In this document: piece after piece, positions 50,974-60,892 of the stretch
Position numbering within the stretch: position 1 is the stretch's first letter
How the letters are laid out: every line of letters begins with the position of its first letter
DNA from: Microterricola pindariensis
GTDB taxonomy: Bacteria; Actinomycetota; Actinomycetes; Actinomycetales; Microbacteriaceae
Length of the DNA stretch: 64,000 nucleotides
NCBI RefSeq assembly: GCF_002936985.1
Contig: NZ_MPZN01000013.1
Coordinates: 1-64,000 of the forward strand
Direction of reading: 5' to 3'
The notes under the pieces: generated by a model
Seen by the model: only the letters and a program-made list of their open reading frames with translations
What the model was told of the DNA's origin: nothing
Databases searched by the model: none
Made by a program: the position numbers and the translations under genes

Positions 50974-52089
50974 CTATCGTCGTTTCGCCGTGAGCACCTT
51001 CTGCAGAATGATGAACACCAGCAGCAGCCCGCCGATGAAGATCTTGGTCCACCAGGAGCTCAACGTGCCCTCGAATGTGATGATCGTCTGGATGATGCCG
51101 AGCACCAGCACGCCGAGCACCGAGCCGAGCACGAAGCCGTAGCCGCCGGTCAGCAGCGTGCCGCCGATCACCACCGCGGCGATCGCGTCGAGCTCGGTGC
51201 CGACGGCGGTCAGGCTGTAGCCCGAGAGCGTGTAGAAGGTGAACAGCACGCCGGCGATGCCGGAGCAGAGGCCGCTGATCACGTAGACCAGCACCTTGGT
51301 GCGCGCCGTCGGCAGGCCCATCAGCATGCCTGACTGCTCGCTGCCGCCGAGGGCGTACACGGTGCGCCCGAAGCGGGTGTACTGCAGCACCCAGACGGCG
51401 GCCAGCACGACGACGAGCGCGATGATCACGCTGGGCGTGATGCTGAGCCCGCCGCCGAGCGGGATCCGGGTCTGCGCGAAGCTGACGAAGAAGGGGTCGA
51501 CGATCGAGATCGAGTCCTTGCTGATCACGTAGCAGAGGCCGCGTGCCAGGAACATGGCCGCCAGCGTCGCGATGAACGGCTGCACCTCGAACACGTGGAT
51601 CATCAGCCCGACCAACAGTCCGAGCAGCGAGGTGAGCACCAGGATCAGCGGGATCACGACACCGGGCGGCCATCCGCCCTGCAGCAGGCTGGCGGCGATC
51701 ATGGTCGACATCGCCACCACGGCCCCGACCGAGAGGTCGATGCCGCCCGTGATGATCACGAACGTCATCCCCACGGCGAGCACGATCAGATAGGCGTTGT
51801 CGACGAACAGGTTGAGCAGCACCTGGCCAGAGAAGAAGCCGTTGTAGCGCAGCCCGCCGGCCACGAAGACCGCGATGAACAGCAGCAGCGTCACCAGCAC
51901 GGGGCCGTACTTCGGGCTGCTGAAGGTGTGCCGGATGCCGGAGAGCACCCGCGTCAGCGTGCTCGGCGCGTCCACGCCCGGCCCGGCCGGCGAGGGCCGG
52001 AAGCCAGGCCCGGTCGCGCGCCGCGGCGCGCGCCGGTTCGGAGGCTGAACCGAGGGCTCTGCGGTCTTCTCTGGAGCGAGGCCGGTCAT
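50974..52089 (-). CDS. yjfF: Sugar ABC transporter permease, YjfF-type
   Basis: A 371-residue BPD_transp_2 permease. A cytosolic Pro/Arg-rich N-terminal extension of about 55 residues is unusual for the family. Then come about eight to ten helices with GMTFVIITGGIDLSVGAVVAMS near 105-126 and the coupling loop VQPFIATLAAMFLARGL. Its ATG overlaps the stop of the other permease by four bases. With YtfT it forms a heterodimeric channel for furanose sugars in E. coli. Substrate assignment here rests on operon order and similarity. Confidence 0.85.
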   Translation of the reverse strand: MTGLAPEKTAEPSVQPPNRRAPRRATGPGFRPSPAGPGVDAPSTLTRVLSGIRHTFSSPKYGPVLVTLLLFIAVFVAGGLRYNGFFSGQVLLNLFVDNAYLIVLAVGMTFVIITGGIDLSVGAVVAMSTMIAASLLQGGWPPGVVIPLILVLTSLLGLLVGLMIHVFEVQPFIATLAAMFLARGLCYVISKDSISIVDPFFVSFAQTRIPLGGGLSITPSVIIALVVVLAAVWVLQYTRFGRTVYALGGSEQSGMLMGLPTARTKVLVYVISGLCSGIAGVLFTFYTLSGYSLTAVGTELDAIAAVVIGGTLLTGGYGFVLGSVLGVLVLGIIQTIITFEGTLSSWWTKIFIGGLLLVFIILQKVLTAKRR

Positions 52090-53132
52090 GCCGCCATCTC
52101 CTTTCCGGCCGTGCGCAGCGCGGCCGTTCGTCGCCAGGAGGCGAATGCCGCCGTGGTGGCCGGCGACTGCAGCAGGCAGACCACAGTGACCACGGCCGCC
52201 TTGAACACCATGGTGGCGATGGGCGGGATGCCGACCGTGTAGACGGTGGTGACGAGGGTCTGGATCACGAGCGCCCCGACGAGCGTCCCGGTGAGCGAGT
52301 AGCGCCCTCCCATCAAAGAGGTACCGCCGATGACGACGGCGAGGATCGCGTCGAGCTCGATGAAGAGGCCGGTGTTGTTGGCATCCGCCGCCGTCTGGTT
52401 GGCGGTGAGGATGATTCCGGCGATCGCCGCGCAGAAGGCGCAGAAGGTGTAGACCGCGAACAGCAGTCCGCGCGCCCGCACGCCCGCCTGGCGGCTGGCC
52501 TCCGGGTTGATGCCGACCGACTCGATCATCAGCCCGAGCGCGGTGCGCCGGGTGATCAGGGCGGCCACCGCGAAGACGACGGCGGCGATGACGACCGCGA
52601 TCGGCACCCCGACCCAGAAGCCCGAGCCGATCGCCTTGAACGGCGGGCTGTTCACCGTGAGGATCTGCCCCTCGGTGATGAGCATCGCCACCCCGCGCCC
52701 CGCCGTCATCAGGATCAGGGTCGCGATGATCGGCTGGATGCCGAGCACCGCCACCAGGAAGCCGTTCCACACGCCGAGCAGCAGCGAGATGCCCACGGCG
52801 ACGGCGATCGCCACGGCCACGGTGGCCGGGTTGGACGGGTCGGAGGAGCCGAGCAGGATGGAGCAGGCCACCGCGCCGGCGATGGCGCAGATCGCGCCGA
52901 CCGAGAGGTCGATGCCGCGGGTGGCGATGACGAGCGTCATGCCGATGGCGATGATCAGCATGGGGGCGCCGTTGCGCAGGATGTCGATCAGGCTGCCGAA
53001 CAGGTGGCCGTCTTTGATCGTGATCGCGAAGAAGCCGGGGAAGGCGACCAGGTTGATCGCGAACAGCGCGAGCAGCATGACGACCGGCCAGAACAGCCGG
53101 TTGGCGGCAAGCTTGCCGATGGTGGCGTTCAC
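52086..53132 (-). CDS. ytfT: Sugar ABC transporter permease, YtfT-type
   Basis: A 348-residue permease with GMTLVIATRGIDLSVGAICAIAG near 64-86, coupling loop IQPIIATLILMTAGRG, and GGTSLMGGRYSLTGTLVGALVIQTL in the last third. These are features of the YtfT branch of ribose-type importers. The GTG start overlaps the ATPase stop by four bases (GTGA) and the protein's own stop overlaps the YjfF start. It would pair with YjfF to form the membrane channel. Confidence 0.86.
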   Translation of the reverse strand: MNATIGKLAANRLFWPVVMLLALFAINLVAFPGFFAITIKDGHLFGSLIDILRNGAPMLIIAIGMTLVIATRGIDLSVGAICAIAGAVACSILLGSSDPSNPATVAVAIAVAVGISLLLGVWNGFLVAVLGIQPIIATLILMTAGRGVAMLITEGQILTVNSPPFKAIGSGFWVGVPIAVVIAAVVFAVAALITRRTALGLMIESVGINPEASRQAGVRARGLLFAVYTFCAFCAAIAGIILTANQTAADANNTGLFIELDAILAVVIGGTSLMGGRYSLTGTLVGALVIQTLVTTVYTVGIPPIATMVFKAAVVTVVCLLQSPATTAAFASWRRTAALRTAGKEMAA

Positions 53133-54796
53133 GGGGTACCTCCGGAGGTGTTCTGGCTTGGTGCAGTCGGGGCGGGGGCGTTCTGGGACGGTGCGCTCTG
53201 GGAAGGCGCGCTCTGGGCCGGCCCGGCTTCCACGAGCACCGCCTCAACGGAGGAGTTGGCGGACGCGGAGTCCGAGCCGTCGGCGATGAGCGCGAGCAGC
53301 GACTCGACGGTGAGGGCGTCGTTCTCGATGTCGGCGACGAGCTGGCGGTCGCGCATCACGGCGACCCGGTTGCTGAGCCGCAGCACCTCCTCCAGCTCGG
53401 CCGAGATGAACACGACGCTCATGCCGTTCTCGGCCAGGGAGTAGACGAGTTTCTGGATCTCGGCCTTGGCCCCGATGTCGATTCCGCGGGTGGGCTCGTC
53501 GAGGATCAGCAGCCGGGGCGCAATCGCCAGCCAGCGGGCCAACAGCACCTTCTGCTGGTTGCCGCCGGAGAGGTTGCGCACGAGGGCGTCCGGGTTGGCC
53601 GGCCGGATGTTGAGCGCCTTGATGTAGCTCTCGGCGAGCTCGTCCTGGCGCTTCCGCGGGATCGGGCGGAACCAGCCGCGATCCGCCTGCAGCGCCAACA
53701 CGATGTTGTCGCGCACGGTGAGGTCGGCGACGACACCCTCCTCGCGGCGATTCTCCGAGGAGTAGGCGATGCCATGGCTGAGCGCCTGGCGGGGAGTGCG
53801 CAGTTTGACGGGCTTGCCCGAGATCGTGAGCTCGCCGGCATCCGCCCGGTCAATGCCGCCGAGCAGGCGGGCGATCTCGGTGCGCCCGGAGCCGAGCAGG
53901 CCGGCCAGGCCCACGACCTCGCCCTCGCCGATCGGCAGGCTGAGCGGCTCGACCGAGCCGGCGCGGCCCAGCTGCGAGGCGCGCACGAAGACGACCTCGT
54001 CGTTGTCGACGCTGCCGGAGGTGCTGGCTGTGTGCGTGCGCTTCTCGAGGTCGTCGAGGGCGGTGAGCTCCTTGCCGATCATCTTCTGCACGAGGTCGAT
54101 GCGCAGGATCTCCTCGGTGAGGTACTCGCCGACGAGTGCGCCGTTGCGCAGCACCGTGAGGCGGTCGGAGATGCCGTAGACCTGGTCGAGGAAGTGCGAG
54201 ACGAAGAGGATGGCGACGCCGTCGGCCTTGAGCGAGCGGATGACGCGGAACAGCTCGGCCACCTCGTCGGCGTCGAGGCTCGAGGTCGGCTCGTCGAGGA
54301 TCAGCACCTTGGCCTGGACGTCGACGGCGCGCGCGATGGCGACGAGCTGCTGCACGGCGAGGGAGTGCTCGTTGAGCAGGGAGTTGGGGTCGATGTCGAG
54401 GTGCAGGCCGGCGAGCAGCTCGGTGGAGCGTGCCCGCATCGCCTTCCAGTCGATGCCGCGCCAGGTGCGCGGCTCGCGCCCGAGCATGATGTTCTCGGCG
54501 ACGGTGAGGTTGCCGAGCAGGTTCACCTCTTGGTAGACCGTGCTGATGCCGGCGGCCTGCGCGGCGGCGGGGCCGGAGAACGAGACGTGCTCGCCGGCCA
54601 GCGTGATCACGCCGCTGTCGATGCCGTAGACGCCGGTGAGCGCCTTGATCAGCGTGGACTTGCCCGCGCCGTTCTCCCCCATCAGCGAGTGGACCTCGCC
54701 GGGGAACATTCGGAAGCTCACCTTGTCGAGGGCTTTGACTCCGGGGAACGAGATCGAGATGTCGGTCATGTCGACCACGGGCGCTGCGCCTGTCAT
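53129..54796 (-). CDS. ytfR: Sugar ABC transporter ATPase, YtfR-type
   Basis: A 555-residue double ATPase. The first half has GENGAGKST (about 40-48), signature HSLAVQQLVAIARAV and DEPTSSLDADE. The second half has [31 protein letters not shown] and [12 protein letters not shown] low-complexity tail of Ser, Ala, Pro and Asn follows the second domain and is not needed by the family. The ATG at 54796 is chosen because AGAGGA lies six bases upstream; another ATG six codons earlier lies inside a 20-bp direct duplication. It powers the YtfT/YjfF channel. Confidence 0.9.
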   Translation of the reverse strand: MTGAAPVVDMTDISISFPGVKALDKVSFRMFPGEVHSLMGENGAGKSTLIKALTGVYGIDSGVITLAGEHVSFSGPAAAQAAGISTVYQEVNLLGNLTVAENIMLGREPRTWRGIDWKAMRARSTELLAGLHLDIDPNSLLNEHSLAVQQLVAIARAVDVQAKVLILDEPTSSLDADEVAELFRVIRSLKADGVAILFVSHFLDQVYGISDRLTVLRNGALVGEYLTEEILRIDLVQKMIGKELTALDDLEKRTHTASTSGSVDNDEVVFVRASQLGRAGSVEPLSLPIGEGEVVGLAGLLGSGRTEIARLLGGIDRADAGELTISGKPVKLRTPRQALSHGIAYSSENRREEGVVADLTVRDNIVLALQADRGWFRPIPRKRQDELAESYIKALNIRPANPDALVRNLSGGNQQKVLLARWLAIAPRLLILDEPTRGIDIGAKAEIQKLVYSLAENGMSVVFISAELEEVLRLSNRVAVMRDRQLVADIENDALTVESLLALIADGSDSASANSSVEAVLVEAGPAQSAPSQSAPSQNAPAPTAPSQNTSGGTP

Positions 54797-55062
54797 GCTC
54801 GGTCCTCTCTTCATTGAGGGTGGCCACTCTTCATTGAGGGTGGTGGGTGCGGATGCCGCTGCGGCGGGGTTCGGGTGCGCGGCTGCGTCGCCGCGCACCC
54901 GCTCCGCGTGGGTGCTGCTGGTGGTGCTGGCGGTGCTGGTGCTCTTAGTGGTGCTGGCGTGTCCGGTGCTTCAGCTTGGCAGGCGCGGGGCCTGCGGCAT
55001 CCGCAGCGACATGCCTGCTGGTGTGTGCCGCCACGAATCCCTGGCGGCACGCACCGAGCTGG

Positions 55063-56055
55063 TTAGTACTGGCGCGTCGGCAGGGCCTCGATGGCCTGCT
55101 CCTGGGTGAAGGTCGTCTCCTCGGTGACGATGCGCTTCTCCGGGGTCTCGCCGTTGTTGATCTGCTTCACAACCTCGATGAGCTGCTTGCCGAGCAGCGG
55201 CGAGCATTCCACGATGAAGTTGATCTTGCCGTCGGCGAGTGCCTGCATGCCGTCCTTGACCGCGTCGACCGTGACGATCTTGATGTCCTTGCCCGGGACG
55301 AGACCGGCGGCCTCGATCGCCTCGATCGCACCGAGGCCCATGTCGTCGTTGTGCGCGTAGATCAGGTTGACGCCGGGGTTGGCCTTGAGCAGCGCCTCGG
55401 TCACCTGCTTGCCGCCGGCACGCGTGAAGTCACCGGTCTGCGAGGCGACGACCTCGAACTTGGGGTCGGACTTGATGGCCTCGGCGAAGCCCTCTGCGCG
55501 GTCGATGGCGGGCGCGGCGCCCGTCGTGCCCTCGAGCTGGATGATCTTGACCGGCTCGGTCTGGTCCTTGTACTCCTCGAGCACCCACTCGCCGGCCTTC
55601 TGGCCCTCGAGCACGAAGTCGGAGCCGAGGAAGGTGACGTAGAGCGAGTCGTCCGAGGAGTCGACCGCGCGGTCCGTCAGGACGACCGGGATGCCGGCGT
55701 CCTTCGCCTCGTTGAGAACGGCGTCCCAGCCGGTCTCGACGACGGGCGAGAAGGCGATGACGTCGACCTTCTGCTGGATGTATGAGCGGATCGCCTTGAT
55801 CTGGTTCTCCTGCTTCTGCTGCGCATCGGAGAACTTGAGCTGGATTCCGGCCTCCTTGAACGAGTCTTGGATGTCCTTGGTGTTGGCGGTGCGCCACCCG
55901 CTCTCGGCGCCGACCTGGGCGAAGCCGACCACGAGGTCGCTCTCGGCCTTGGGGCCCGCGGCTGCGGCGTCGCCGCTGCCGGTCGCCGCCGGTGCGCATC
56001 CGGCGAGTGCGAGCAGCATGGCTCCTGCTGCGAATGCTCCGATGAGTTTCTTCAT
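55063..56055 (-). CDS. ytfQ: Galactofuranose-type ABC substrate-binding lipoprotein
   Basis: A 330-residue type I binding protein exported as a lipoprotein (lipobox LAGC, Cys20). The mature N-terminus VVGFAQVGAESGWRTANTKDIQ and AFSPVVETGWDAVL are close to E. coli YtfQ, which binds galactofuranose. IYAHNDDMGLGAIEAIE and VDAVKDGMQAL follow in the C-terminal lobe. It is the first gene of the operon, controlled from the LacI-type operators upstream. About 266 bp of GTGCTG-rich low-complexity DNA separates it from ytfR. Confidence 0.9.
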   Translation of the reverse strand: MKKLIGAFAAGAMLLALAGCAPAATGSGDAAAAGPKAESDLVVGFAQVGAESGWRTANTKDIQDSFKEAGIQLKFSDAQQKQENQIKAIRSYIQQKVDVIAFSPVVETGWDAVLNEAKDAGIPVVLTDRAVDSSDDSLYVTFLGSDFVLEGQKAGEWVLEEYKDQTEPVKIIQLEGTTGAAPAIDRAEGFAEAIKSDPKFEVVASQTGDFTRAGGKQVTEALLKANPGVNLIYAHNDDMGLGAIEAIEAAGLVPGKDIKIVTVDAVKDGMQALADGKINFIVECSPLLGKQLIEVVKQINNGETPEKRIVTEETTFTQEQAIEALPTRQY

Positions 56056-56139
56056 CTGACTAAACCTCCTTGTTCAGTGCCGGCGGGAATGTGCTGCGTT
56101 CTCGGTGCCGGATCGCCAGTCCGTTCTGGCAATGTCACG

Positions 56140-56169
56140 ATGTTAGCGCTCACATGTGAGCCTTCACAA
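56140..56169 (-). promoter_or_regulatory. ytfQ promoter with LacI operator O1
   Basis: Read leftward, TTGTGA and TAACAT are 18 bp apart about 85 bp before ytfQ. TGTTAGCGCTCACA (56141-56154) covers the -10 and fits the TGTnAnCGnTnACA form of LacI operators. A perfect GCTCACATGTGAGC palindrome at 56148-56161 overlaps it. Confidence 0.7.
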
Positions 56170-56242
56170 TAGGCAGTTTTCGTTTCGTTACCTCCTAGTT
56201 ATGCGGATGTCGCGCCGCTAGCCACCGCGGTGCGCTACGGAT

Positions 56243-56256
56243 TGTGAGCGCTCACG
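56243..56256. promoter_or_regulatory. Upstream LacI operator O2
   Basis: TGTGAGCGCTCACG contains the perfect palindrome GTGAGCGCTCAC. Its centre is 102 bp from O1, a distance suitable for a repression loop by a tetramer or by two dimers. Confidence 0.6.
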
Positions 56257-56347
56257 GTTTGCCCGCGTGCGCGGCCTGCGCGGCCTGCGCAGCCTGCGCG
56301 TTCGTCGCGCCCGGCTCCCGCCGCCCCACGCGCACGCGTCCGCTCGT

Positions 56348-56411
56348 GGCCCTCGTTGTGTCTCGCGGCCCGCGGTATACCCAGGGCCGCGAGACACAAC
56401 GGGGGCCGCGA
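56348..56411. repeat. Long palindromic repeat, copy 2
   Basis: CTCGTTGTGTCTCGCGGCC and GGCCGCGAGACACAACG with a GTATAC-centred loop; the same core as copy 1. It lies between the ytfQ operators and the AbiEi-like gene. The following 56400-56536 bases are built of CGCCACCGCCCGCATCG-type repeats that run into that gene's 3' end. Confidence 0.8.
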
Positions 56412-56536
56412 CGCGCATCGCCGCAGCGCCACCGCCCGCATCGCCGGAGCGCCACCGCCCGCATCGCCGCACCGCCACCGCCCGCACTGCCGCAGCACCG
56501 TCGCCGAGCTGCCGCCACGGCAGCGCCGGCCTGCGA

Positions 56537-57619
56537 CTACCCGGCAGCGCGCTCCCCCAGCCGCCTCGCGCTCCGGCGGTGGCGAACCGGCTGAGCGAGC
56601 GGCACGCCCGCCTCCCGCGTGAATCGCAGGAACGCCAGCGGCGGGAGCACCACGTCCCAGACCCACCTCGTCATCGAACGCAGTTGCGGCCGCAGTGCGT
56701 CCTCGCGCAGTTTCTCTTGGTACACGATCTCGCCCGGGTCCTGCCCCGGCCCGACGATGGCACCACGTGTGTACTTGAACTTGCCGTCGAACTCGCCGGC
56801 CTTGCGGATGCCGCGCCAGTAGAAGTCGACGTCGGCTTCGCCCCCATCGGAGCGCTCGAATGTCACCTGCAGCTCCGGAATCTCGAAGCCGTGCTCGTGG
56901 AAGCGCACTCGGGTGAGGCTCTCCCCCACGCTGCCGGCGAGCCCGCTCGCGAAAGCGATGGCGAACTCCGCCTGCCGATACCCCCGCCGTGGCGCCACGC
57001 GTTCCAACTCGGCATTCACCCGGTCACGTACGGCCGCCTCCGCAGCATCCTGAGCCGCTCGCAGCTCGGCGCTCCGCCACGGCACACCGCGGGCGGCTGC
57101 CACCTCGCCCGCGTCAACTCGGGCCGCGCGGAACGCGGCGTCGAGCACTGCGAGCGACCTGCCCAACGGCTCGGTCGCGGCGATATCCGCGAGTGTGCGC
57201 TCCAGCGACGTCACGAGGATGCCGCCGATCACAACGAGCTCTGGCCTCGGCGCACCTCGGTGCACGGTGACGTGCCGCGAGGACGCCCCACCCCGTGCGT
57301 CCGCGTCGCTCACGTGCACGGTCGACGGCCACTCACCGATCGTCGGCAGGCCGTGCATCGCTGCCGCGGAGAGGTGCGAGACCACCCAGTCCCGCTCGGC
57401 CAACATCAGCGTCGCACGCACGAGCAGGCGGTGTCGCTGCTCAGGCCACAGCGTCGCCCAGGCATCCGCCGTGACGTACACGCTCGGCCGCACCCGGCGC
57501 AGTAGCCCCTGACGCACGCACTGGTTGATCCGGTCGGAGTTCAGGCCGGCCTCTCGCAGTGCGCGCCCCGTGATCAGGCCGTCGCCGAGCGCACTGAGCA
57601 GCTCCAGGGTTTCCGTCAT
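56537..57619 (-). CDS. AbiEi-antitoxin-like protein with C-terminal nuclease-like domain
   Basis: A 360-residue protein. The N-terminal winged helix (TGRALREAGLNSDRINQCVRQGLLRRVRPSVYV, about 18-50) resembles AbiEi-type antitoxins. A middle domain contains VSHLSAAAMHGLP and VTSLERTLADIA. The C-terminal part has a Vsr/DUF559-like pattern (EADVDFYWRGIRKAGEFDGKFKYTRG). No AbiEii-type nucleotidyltransferase toxin gene is adjacent, so it is an orphan, as is common in Actinobacteria. The ATG at 57619 is the first plausible start. Function in cells is not established. Confidence 0.72.
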   Translation of the reverse strand: MTETLELLSALGDGLITGRALREAGLNSDRINQCVRQGLLRRVRPSVYVTADAWATLWPEQRHRLLVRATLMLAERDWVVSHLSAAAMHGLPTIGEWPSTVHVSDADARGGASSRHVTVHRGAPRPELVVIGGILVTSLERTLADIAATEPLGRSLAVLDAAFRAARVDAGEVAAARGVPWRSAELRAAQDAAEAAVRDRVNAELERVAPRRGYRQAEFAIAFASGLAGSVGESLTRVRFHEHGFEIPELQVTFERSDGGEADVDFYWRGIRKAGEFDGKFKYTRGAIVGPGQDPGEIVYQEKLREDALRPQLRSMTRWVWDVVLPPLAFLRFTREAGVPLAQPVRHRRSARRLGERAAG

Positions 57620-57741
57620 GCTGCCACGCTTCCGGATTCCGAGGCCGTCGGCATCCGGACGCTGCCCGCCTGTGCACAACAGCTGGCGCAGCGCCCCTGT
57701 GCAGAACTCGCGGCCCACCGCCTCGGTGCGCCGGCTGCCCT

Positions 57742-57812
57742 GCTCGCGGCCCGCGTTTTGTCTCGCGGCACTCGTTATGTCGCGGGCCGCGAGACAAAAC
57801 GGGGGCCGCGAG
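57742..57812. repeat. Long palindromic repeat, copy 3
   Basis: CGTTTTGTCTCGCGGC and GCGGGCCGCGAGACAAAACG with outer CTCGCGGCCC/GGGGCCGCGAG arms. In this copy ACACAA is changed to ACAAAA on both arms, so base pairing is preserved. It lies between the AbiEi-like gene and the gguB-like terminator; the rest of 57620-57889 holds no gene. Confidence 0.8.
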
Positions 57813-57889
57813 CGTGCAAGACGGGCGGATGCCGCGACGGGCAGGCGCGCGGCAGGCGGGCGTCGCGGCGGGCGCCGCCGCACGCACGA

Positions 57890-57923
57890 GGGCCCCGGCA
57901 TCCGCGAACGGATGCCGGGGCCC
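57890..57923 (-). terminator. Strong hairpin after the gguB-like gene
   Basis: GGGCCCCGGCATCCG, loop CGAA, CGGATGCCGGGGCCC: fifteen perfect pairs, 41 bp beyond the permease stop. There is no T-run, which is common for terminators in high-GC Actinobacteria. Confidence 0.7.
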
Positions 57924-57963
57924 TGCCCGCGCGAGGCGAGCGAGTGCGCGGGTGCGCGGGCGG

Positions 57964-59208
57964 CTAGCGCCCGGCGCCGGCGCGGCGCTTGTTGTAGACG
58001 TCGAAGGCGACGGCAAGCAGCAGCACGAGGCCCTTGACGGCCTGCTGCCACTCGATGCCGATGCCCATGATCGACATACCGTTGTTCAGCACACCGATGA
58101 TGAGGCCACCGATGATGGCGCCGGCGATGGTGCCGACGCCGCCCTGCACGGCCGCGCCACCGATGAAGGCGGCGGAGATGGCCTCGAGCTCGAAGCCGTC
58201 ACCGGCCTTCGGCCCGGCCAGGTTCAGGCGGGCGGTGAAGATGAGGCCGGCGAGGGCCGCGAGCACGCCCATGTTGACGAACAGCAGGAAGTCGACACGA
58301 CGCGCCTTGACACCGGAGAGCTCCGCCGCGTGGCGGTTGCCGCCGATGGCGTAGATGTGGCGGCCGAAGACGCTGCGGTTCATGATGATGCCGTAGATCA
58401 TGACGAGCACGGCGAGCACGATCAGCGTGATGGGGATGCCCTTGTAGGAGGCGAGCGCGTAGGCGAAGGCGCCGATCACGACGGTGATGAGCACCAGCTT
58501 GGTGATGAACCAGGCGAGCGGCTCGACCTCCTGGCCGTACTTCTGGCGGCCGGCGCGGGTGCGCACCTGCTGGATGATCAGCGCCGCGATGGCGATCACG
58601 CCGACGCCGACGGTGAGCGGGTCGATCGGGAACGAGCCGAACAGGTCAGTCAGGAAGCCGTTGCCGAGCGCGCGGTACTCCGCGGGGAAGGAGCCGATGT
58701 TGGCGTTGCCGAGCACCACGAGCGCGAGCCCGCGGAAGATCAGCATGCCGGCCAGCGTCACGATGAACGCGGGGATCCCGACATAGGCGATCCAGAAGCC
58801 CTGCCAGACGCCGACCAGGGCGCCGATGGCGAGCGACAGCACGATCGCGAGCCACCAGGGCAGGCCCCAGTTCACCGCGAACACGCCGGAGCAGGCCCCG
58901 ACGAAGGCGGCGACGGAGCCGACCGAGAGGTCGATGTGGCCGGCGATGATGACCATCACCATGCCGATCGCGAGAACGAGGATGTAGCCGTTCTGCACGA
59001 TCAGGTTGGAGATGTTCTGCGGGCGCAGCAGGATGCCGTCGGTCAGCACGGTGAACAGCACGACCACGGCGATGAGCGCCAGGAAGATGCCGTTCTTGCC
59101 GAGGTCGGCCAGCACGTGGCTGAGCCAGTTGGTGAACTTGTTCGAAGCCGGGTGAACCTGGCTGGCCGCCGCCGTGTTGTCCGTCGGCCGGTTTTCAAGT
59201 TTTGTCAT
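57964..59208 (-). CDS. gguB: Multiple-sugar ABC transporter permease, GguB/XylH-type
   Basis: A 414-residue permease, longer than the ribose type because of two extra hydrophobic segments, which is typical for GguB/XylH. It has GMVMVIIAGHIDLSVGSVAAFVG near 80-102, the coupling loop VGIPAFIVTLAGMLIFRGLALVVLG, and IGGLIIGVLNNGMSIMGIGIEWQQAVKGLVLLLAVAFDV at the end. It transports xylose, arabinose or galactose-type monosaccharides with the two genes upstream. It starts 34 bp after the ATPase stop and is followed by the strong hairpin. Confidence 0.88.
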   Translation of the reverse strand: MTKLENRPTDNTAAASQVHPASNKFTNWLSHVLADLGKNGIFLALIAVVVLFTVLTDGILLRPQNISNLIVQNGYILVLAIGMVMVIIAGHIDLSVGSVAAFVGACSGVFAVNWGLPWWLAIVLSLAIGALVGVWQGFWIAYVGIPAFIVTLAGMLIFRGLALVVLGNANIGSFPAEYRALGNGFLTDLFGSFPIDPLTVGVGVIAIAALIIQQVRTRAGRQKYGQEVEPLAWFITKLVLITVVIGAFAYALASYKGIPITLIVLAVLVMIYGIIMNRSVFGRHIYAIGGNRHAAELSGVKARRVDFLLFVNMGVLAALAGLIFTARLNLAGPKAGDGFELEAISAAFIGGAAVQGGVGTIAGAIIGGLIIGVLNNGMSIMGIGIEWQQAVKGLVLLLAVAFDVYNKRRAGAGR

Positions 59209-59242
59209 GTCTGTTTCTCCTTGAGATTCCCGAGCGCCGACG

Positions 59243-60772
<1,530 letters not shown>

Positions 60773-60892
60773 GAACGTGCCTTCCTCATTCGACTTCCAA
60801 TTTCTTGACTGTGGGGGCGGATGCCGGGAACCGCTGAGCCGGTGGGGATACCGTAGTACCCCCACCGGCCTCTCGCGGGGAGAGCGCGGGTG

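Noticed and set aside
50974-53247. A single 757-residue fused permease
   Set aside because: Only the part from the ATG at 52089 resembles a permease. The upstream residues are an Arg/His-rich shadow of the ytfT gene, and the ATGA overlap fixes the start.
56537-57619. A complete AbiE toxin-antitoxin pair
   Set aside because: No AbiEii-type nucleotidyltransferase gene is on either side. The neighbours are intergenic repeats and sugar transport genes.
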